Below, piece by piece: positions 61,600 through 64,000 of a stretch of 64,000 nt of DNA (position 1 is its first letter; every line of letters begins with the position of its first letter). The stretch spans positions 186,001 through 250,000 of the forward strand of contig JBJOFG010000014.1 of the NCBI GenBank assembly GCA_046048875.1. Direction: 5' to 3'. The notes beneath the pieces are model-generated. The model ran no database searches. It had not been told where the DNA came from and saw nothing but the letters and a program-made list of their open reading frames with translations. This DNA comes from CAIZGX01 sp046048875. Lineage in GTDB: Bacteria > Bacteroidota > Bacteroidia > Flavobacteriales_D > Sanyastnellaceae. Made by a program: the position numbers and the translations under genes.

Positions 61600-62372
61600 T
61601 GTTATTGCTTCCGTATCTCAAACATTTAATTTTCGCTAAAGGACCTCATGGGGTTCACTCTCCTTTTGTTTTCAAACTCATTACTGAAGTCCTTCGTCAA
61701 AAACGTCCGGAAGCTTGGAATCACATTGAATCAGCACGTCGGTCGTTGCTTTCGAATGATACGGTTTATCAAGTGAAGGACTACGGAGCAGGAAGCAAAG
61801 GATTGCAGAAGACGAGAACCTACTCGCGGGCTGTGGCTTCCAGTGCCATGCCGAAGAAAAAAGGCGAAGCGCTTCATTTGTTGGTTGAACATTTGCAGCC
61901 TTCGGGGCTGCTGGAAATAGGCACTCATTTCGGAATTGGAACGCTCTATTTGTCGGAGCCCCTTCATTCCACCAAAAAAATAAAGACCTTGGAAGGAGAC
62001 CCAACGCATGCAAGCGAGGCGCGCAAACTTTTTCATTCCTTCCAGAAAGAAAATATTGAAGTTGTTGAAGGAAATTTCGACGACACCCTCCCAACTGCAT
62101 TAAATGCTTTTCCTGCATGCGAGTTGGTTTATGTAGATGGAAATCATACGGAAGAGGCCACGCTGCGCTATTTCGAGATGCTTTTTCAACATAAAAATAT
62201 AACGTGCATTGTCTTCGACGACATTTATTGGAGCAAAGGAATGATGCGCGCCTGGAAGAAAATCTGCGCCGATTCACGCATTGAATTGAGCCTCGATTTC
62301 TATTGGTTCGGTGTGATCTTCTTGAACGGAAGAATGCGCAAGGAACACTTCAATCTCTATTTGCCACGCTGA
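61599..62372 (+). CDS. Class I SAM-dependent methyltransferase (O-methyltransferase-like)
   Basis: The 257-residue protein has a Rossmann methyltransferase core: GLLEIGTHFGIGTLYLS (SAM motif), KTLEGDPTHASEA, YVDGNHTEEATLRYFE and IVFDDIYWSKGM. The YVDGNH and DD residues resemble the metal-binding sites of the O-methyltransferase family. The N-terminal part has a small domain with GPHGVHSPFVFKLITEVL, typical of a Bacteroidota-specific subgroup of unknown substrate. It overlaps lpxD (TAATG). Confidence 0.78.
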   Translation: MLLLPYLKHLIFAKGPHGVHSPFVFKLITEVLRQKRPEAWNHIESARRSLLSNDTVYQVKDYGAGSKGLQKTRTYSRAVASSAMPKKKGEALHLLVEHLQPSGLLEIGTHFGIGTLYLSEPLHSTKKIKTLEGDPTHASEARKLFHSFQKENIEVVEGNFDDTLPTALNAFPACELVYVDGNHTEEATLRYFEMLFQHKNITCIVFDDIYWSKGMMRAWKKICADSRIELSLDFYWFGVIFLNGRMRKEHFNLYLPR

Positions 62373-62395
62373 ATTGTCGGGCGGTTTATCGGGCG

Positions 62396-62423
62396 TGTCA
62401 GAAAATGCTGACAATTCTGTCAG
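62396..62423 (+). promoter_or_regulatory. Three TGTCAG/CTGACA half-sites upstream of dnaK
   Basis: TGTCAG, six bases, CTGACA, four bases, TGTCAG gives two perfect six-base inverted repeats that share the middle half-site. They lie 22 to 49 bases upstream of the -24-like element. Confidence 0.6.
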
Positions 62424-62444
62424 ATTTCTATCGCGAATCTCCTG

Positions 62445-62460
62445 TGGCATATTGGTTGAA
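62445..62460 (+). promoter_or_regulatory. Sigma-54-like -24/-12 element of dnaK
   Basis: TGGC, seven bases, TTG then AA resembles TGGCAC-N5-TTGCA. A start about 12 bases after it would give a leader of about 24 bases. No TAnnTTTG box is present in the 121-base gap. Confidence 0.45.
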
Positions 62461-62493
62461 ATGCGGGGTGAAACAAATTGAAAATTTAAGAAC

Positions 62494-64000
62494 ATGAGTA
62501 AAATAATAGGCATTGACCTCGGTACCACGAATTCGTGTGTATCTGTGATGGAAGGAAACGAGCCCGTGGTTATCGCGAACAGCGAAGGAAAGCGCACCAC
62601 GCCTTCTATTGTTGCTTTCGTAGAAGGTGGTGAGCGTAAAGTAGGAGATCCTGCAAAGCGTCAAGCCATTACGAATCCAACAAAGACGATTTCAAGTATC
62701 AAGCGTTTCATGGGATCATCTTTCTCTGAAACTGAAAAAGAAGCAACGCGTATGCCTTACACGGTAGTGAAGGGCGATAACAATACGCCTCGCGTGAAAA
62801 TCGACGACCGTCAGTATACCCCACAAGAAATTTCAGCAATGATTCTTCAAAAGATGAAGAAGACTGCTGAAGATTATTTGGGACAAGAAGTGACTGAAGC
62901 GGTTATTACAGTGCCTGCATACTTCAACGACGCACAACGTCAGGCTACAAAAGAGGCTGGCGAAATCGCAGGATTGACGGTGAAGCGTATCATTAACGAG
63001 CCAACTGCAGCGGCATTGGCGTACGGATTAGACAAGAAGTCTCAAGACATGAAGATTGTGGTGTTCGACTGTGGTGGTGGAACGCATGACGTATCTGTTC
63101 TTGAATTGGGAGACGGGGTATTCGAAGTATTGTCAACAGACGGAGATACACACTTGGGTGGAGATGACTTCGACCAAGTAATCATTGACTGGTTGGTACA
63201 AGAATTCAAAAATGAAAATGGAAATTTAGATCTTTCGAAAGATCCAATGGCACTTCAACGTTTGAAGGAAGCTGCTGAGAAGGCGAAGATTGAATTGTCA
63301 AGTTCTACAACAACTGAAATTAACTTGCCATACATCATGCCTGTTGACGGAATACCAAAGCACTTGGTGAAGTCGTTGACTCGTGCGAAATTCGAACAGT
63401 TAGCAGATTCATTGATCCGCAGAACCATTGCACCTTGCGAAAGCGCATTGAAGAACGCTGGTTTATCTGTGAACGACATCAACGAAATTATTTTGGTAGG
63501 TGGATCAACACGTATCCCAGCTATTCAAGATGCGGTGAAGAAGTTCTTCGGAAAAGATCCAAGCAAAGGAGTAAATCCTGATGAAGTTGTTGCGATTGGT
63601 GCAGCAATTCAAGGGGGTGTATTAACTGGTGAAGTGAAAGATGTATTGTTGTTAGACGTTACTCCACTTTCATTGGGTATTGAGACCATGGGCGGGGTAT
63701 TCACGAAGTTGATTGAAGCGAACACTACGATTCCAACGAAGAAGTCTGAAGTGTTTTCAACGGCAAGTGATAACCAACCAAGCGTAGAGATTCACGTATT
63801 GCAAGGTGAGCGCGCTATGGCGAGAGACAACCGCACAATAGGACGTTTCCACTTAGACGGTCTTCCACCAGCACCAAGAGGGGTTCCACAAGTAGAAGTT
63901 ATCTTCGACATTGATGCGAACGGAATCATTAACGTATCTGCTCTTGATAAAGCAACCAACAAATTGCAAAGTATCAGAATCGAAGCTTCTAGCGGATTAA
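62494..64000 (+). CDS. dnaK: Chaperone DnaK, N-terminal part (partial, runs off the window)
   Basis: About 502 codons are present: the whole ATPase domain and most of the substrate-binding domain. Motifs are IGIDLGTTNSCVSVMEG (phosphate 1), VFDCGGGTHDVSVLELG (phosphate 2), GGSTRIPAIQ (adenosine site), the linker DVLLLDVTPLSLGIE and DIDANGIINVSA. The frame is open to the end of the window. It lies about 9 kb from its partners grpE and dnaJ, yet the leader shares their inverted-repeat motif. Confidence 0.97.
   Translation, partial: MSKIIGIDLGTTNSCVSVMEGNEPVVIANSEGKRTTPSIVAFVEGGERKVGDPAKRQAITNPTKTISSIKRFMGSSFSETEKEATRMPYTVVKGDNNTPRVKIDDRQYTPQEISAMILQKMKKTAEDYLGQEVTEAVITVPAYFNDAQRQATKEAGEIAGLTVKRIINEPTAAALAYGLDKKSQDMKIVVFDCGGGTHDVSVLELGDGVFEVLSTDGDTHLGGDDFDQVIIDWLVQEFKNENGNLDLSKDPMALQRLKEAAEKAKIELSSSTTTEINLPYIMPVDGIPKHLVKSLTRAKFEQLADSLIRRTIAPCESALKNAGLSVNDINEIILVGGSTRIPAIQDAVKKFFGKDPSKGVNPDEVVAIGAAIQGGVLTGEVKDVLLLDVTPLSLGIETMGGVFTKLIEANTTIPTKKSEVFSTASDNQPSVEIHVLQGERAMARDNRTIGRFHLDGLPPAPRGVPQVEVIFDIDANGIINVSALDKATNKLQSIRIEASSGL

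Noticed and set aside
63064..63090. His for Phe in the DnaK phosphate-2 loop (GGGTHDVS) considered as damage
   Set aside because: The catalytic Gly and Asp residues are intact and I recall the same variant in other Bacteroidota DnaK proteins.
1..64000. Mobile elements, CRISPR arrays, prophage or rRNA operons
   Set aside because: No transposase, integrase, phage structural gene, spaced direct repeat array or rRNA sequence was seen in any part of the window.

Overview
The window looks like a chromosomal segment of a Bacteroidota bacterium, most likely of the Flavobacteriales (Cryomorphaceae/Crocinitomicaceae-like; the family-level guess is weak). The evidence is TonB-dependent receptors with carboxypeptidase-like regulatory N-termini, type IX secretion (T9SS) sorting domains, a PorV/PorQ-family barrel, DUF4476 and OstA-like proteins, CrtYcd/CrtZ carotenoid enzymes, BshB1, and promoters of the Bacteroidota type (TAnnTTTG at -7). 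Gene density is very high, no intergenic gap exceeds about 250 bases, and I see no IS elements, prophage, CRISPR array or rRNA. Both ends cut through a gene: the 3' part of a class I ribonucleotide reductase on the left and the 5' part of dnaK on the right.

Left third (1-26.6 kb), largely cell surface and envelope. A TonB receptor is paired with a secreted alpha/beta-hydrolase-fold protein that has lost its serine nucleophile (611-4936). HIT and greA follow. Next is a three-gene minus-strand unit, TonB receptor -> 1.4-kaa secreted protein -> PorV/PorQ barrel (14973-5930). Two small unknown secreted proteins precede glyA, an OstA-like LPS-transport-type protein whose signal peptide has no ordinary start codon, and purA. 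A minus-strand cluster at 26562-21983 encodes a DUF4476 protein with strongly alternating Asn/Gly/Val repeats, a CsgG-like lipoprotein and two LPP20-type lipoproteins.

Middle (26.7-43 kb). A plus-strand run holds a saccharopine-dehydrogenase-like enzyme, an unknown secreted protein, ispH, mutL (with a decayed endonuclease motif), two overlapping rhomboid genes and an exonuclease/endonuclease/phosphatase-fold membrane protein. It converges on a tightly coupled carotenoid operon crtI-crtB-unknown-idi-crtZ-crtYcd, predicted to make zeaxanthin-type pigment. Then come an M23/LysM peptidase, bshB1 (bacillithiol), a flippase with a family 4 glycosyltransferase, and tRNA-His.

Right third (43-64 kb), mostly housekeeping: trxB, an RluA-type pseudouridine synthase, panB, a CotH/lamin-tail T9SS cargo with an SGNH hydrolase, murA (Cys-to-Asp at the fosfomycin site), a TlpA-like thioredoxin, grpE-dnaJ-truA-ABC transporter-thioesterase, an aminotransferase, an HldE-type kinase, menG/ubiE, aroA, lpxD, a methyltransferase and dnaK. 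The grpE and dnaK leaders share TGACA/TGTCA inverted repeats followed by a sigma-54-like TGGC-N7-TTG element. This is the clearest unexplained regulatory signal in the window.

The best candidates for a little-described system are the CsgG/LPP20/DUF4476 cluster, the TonB-giant protein-PorV trio, and the shared chaperone operator.
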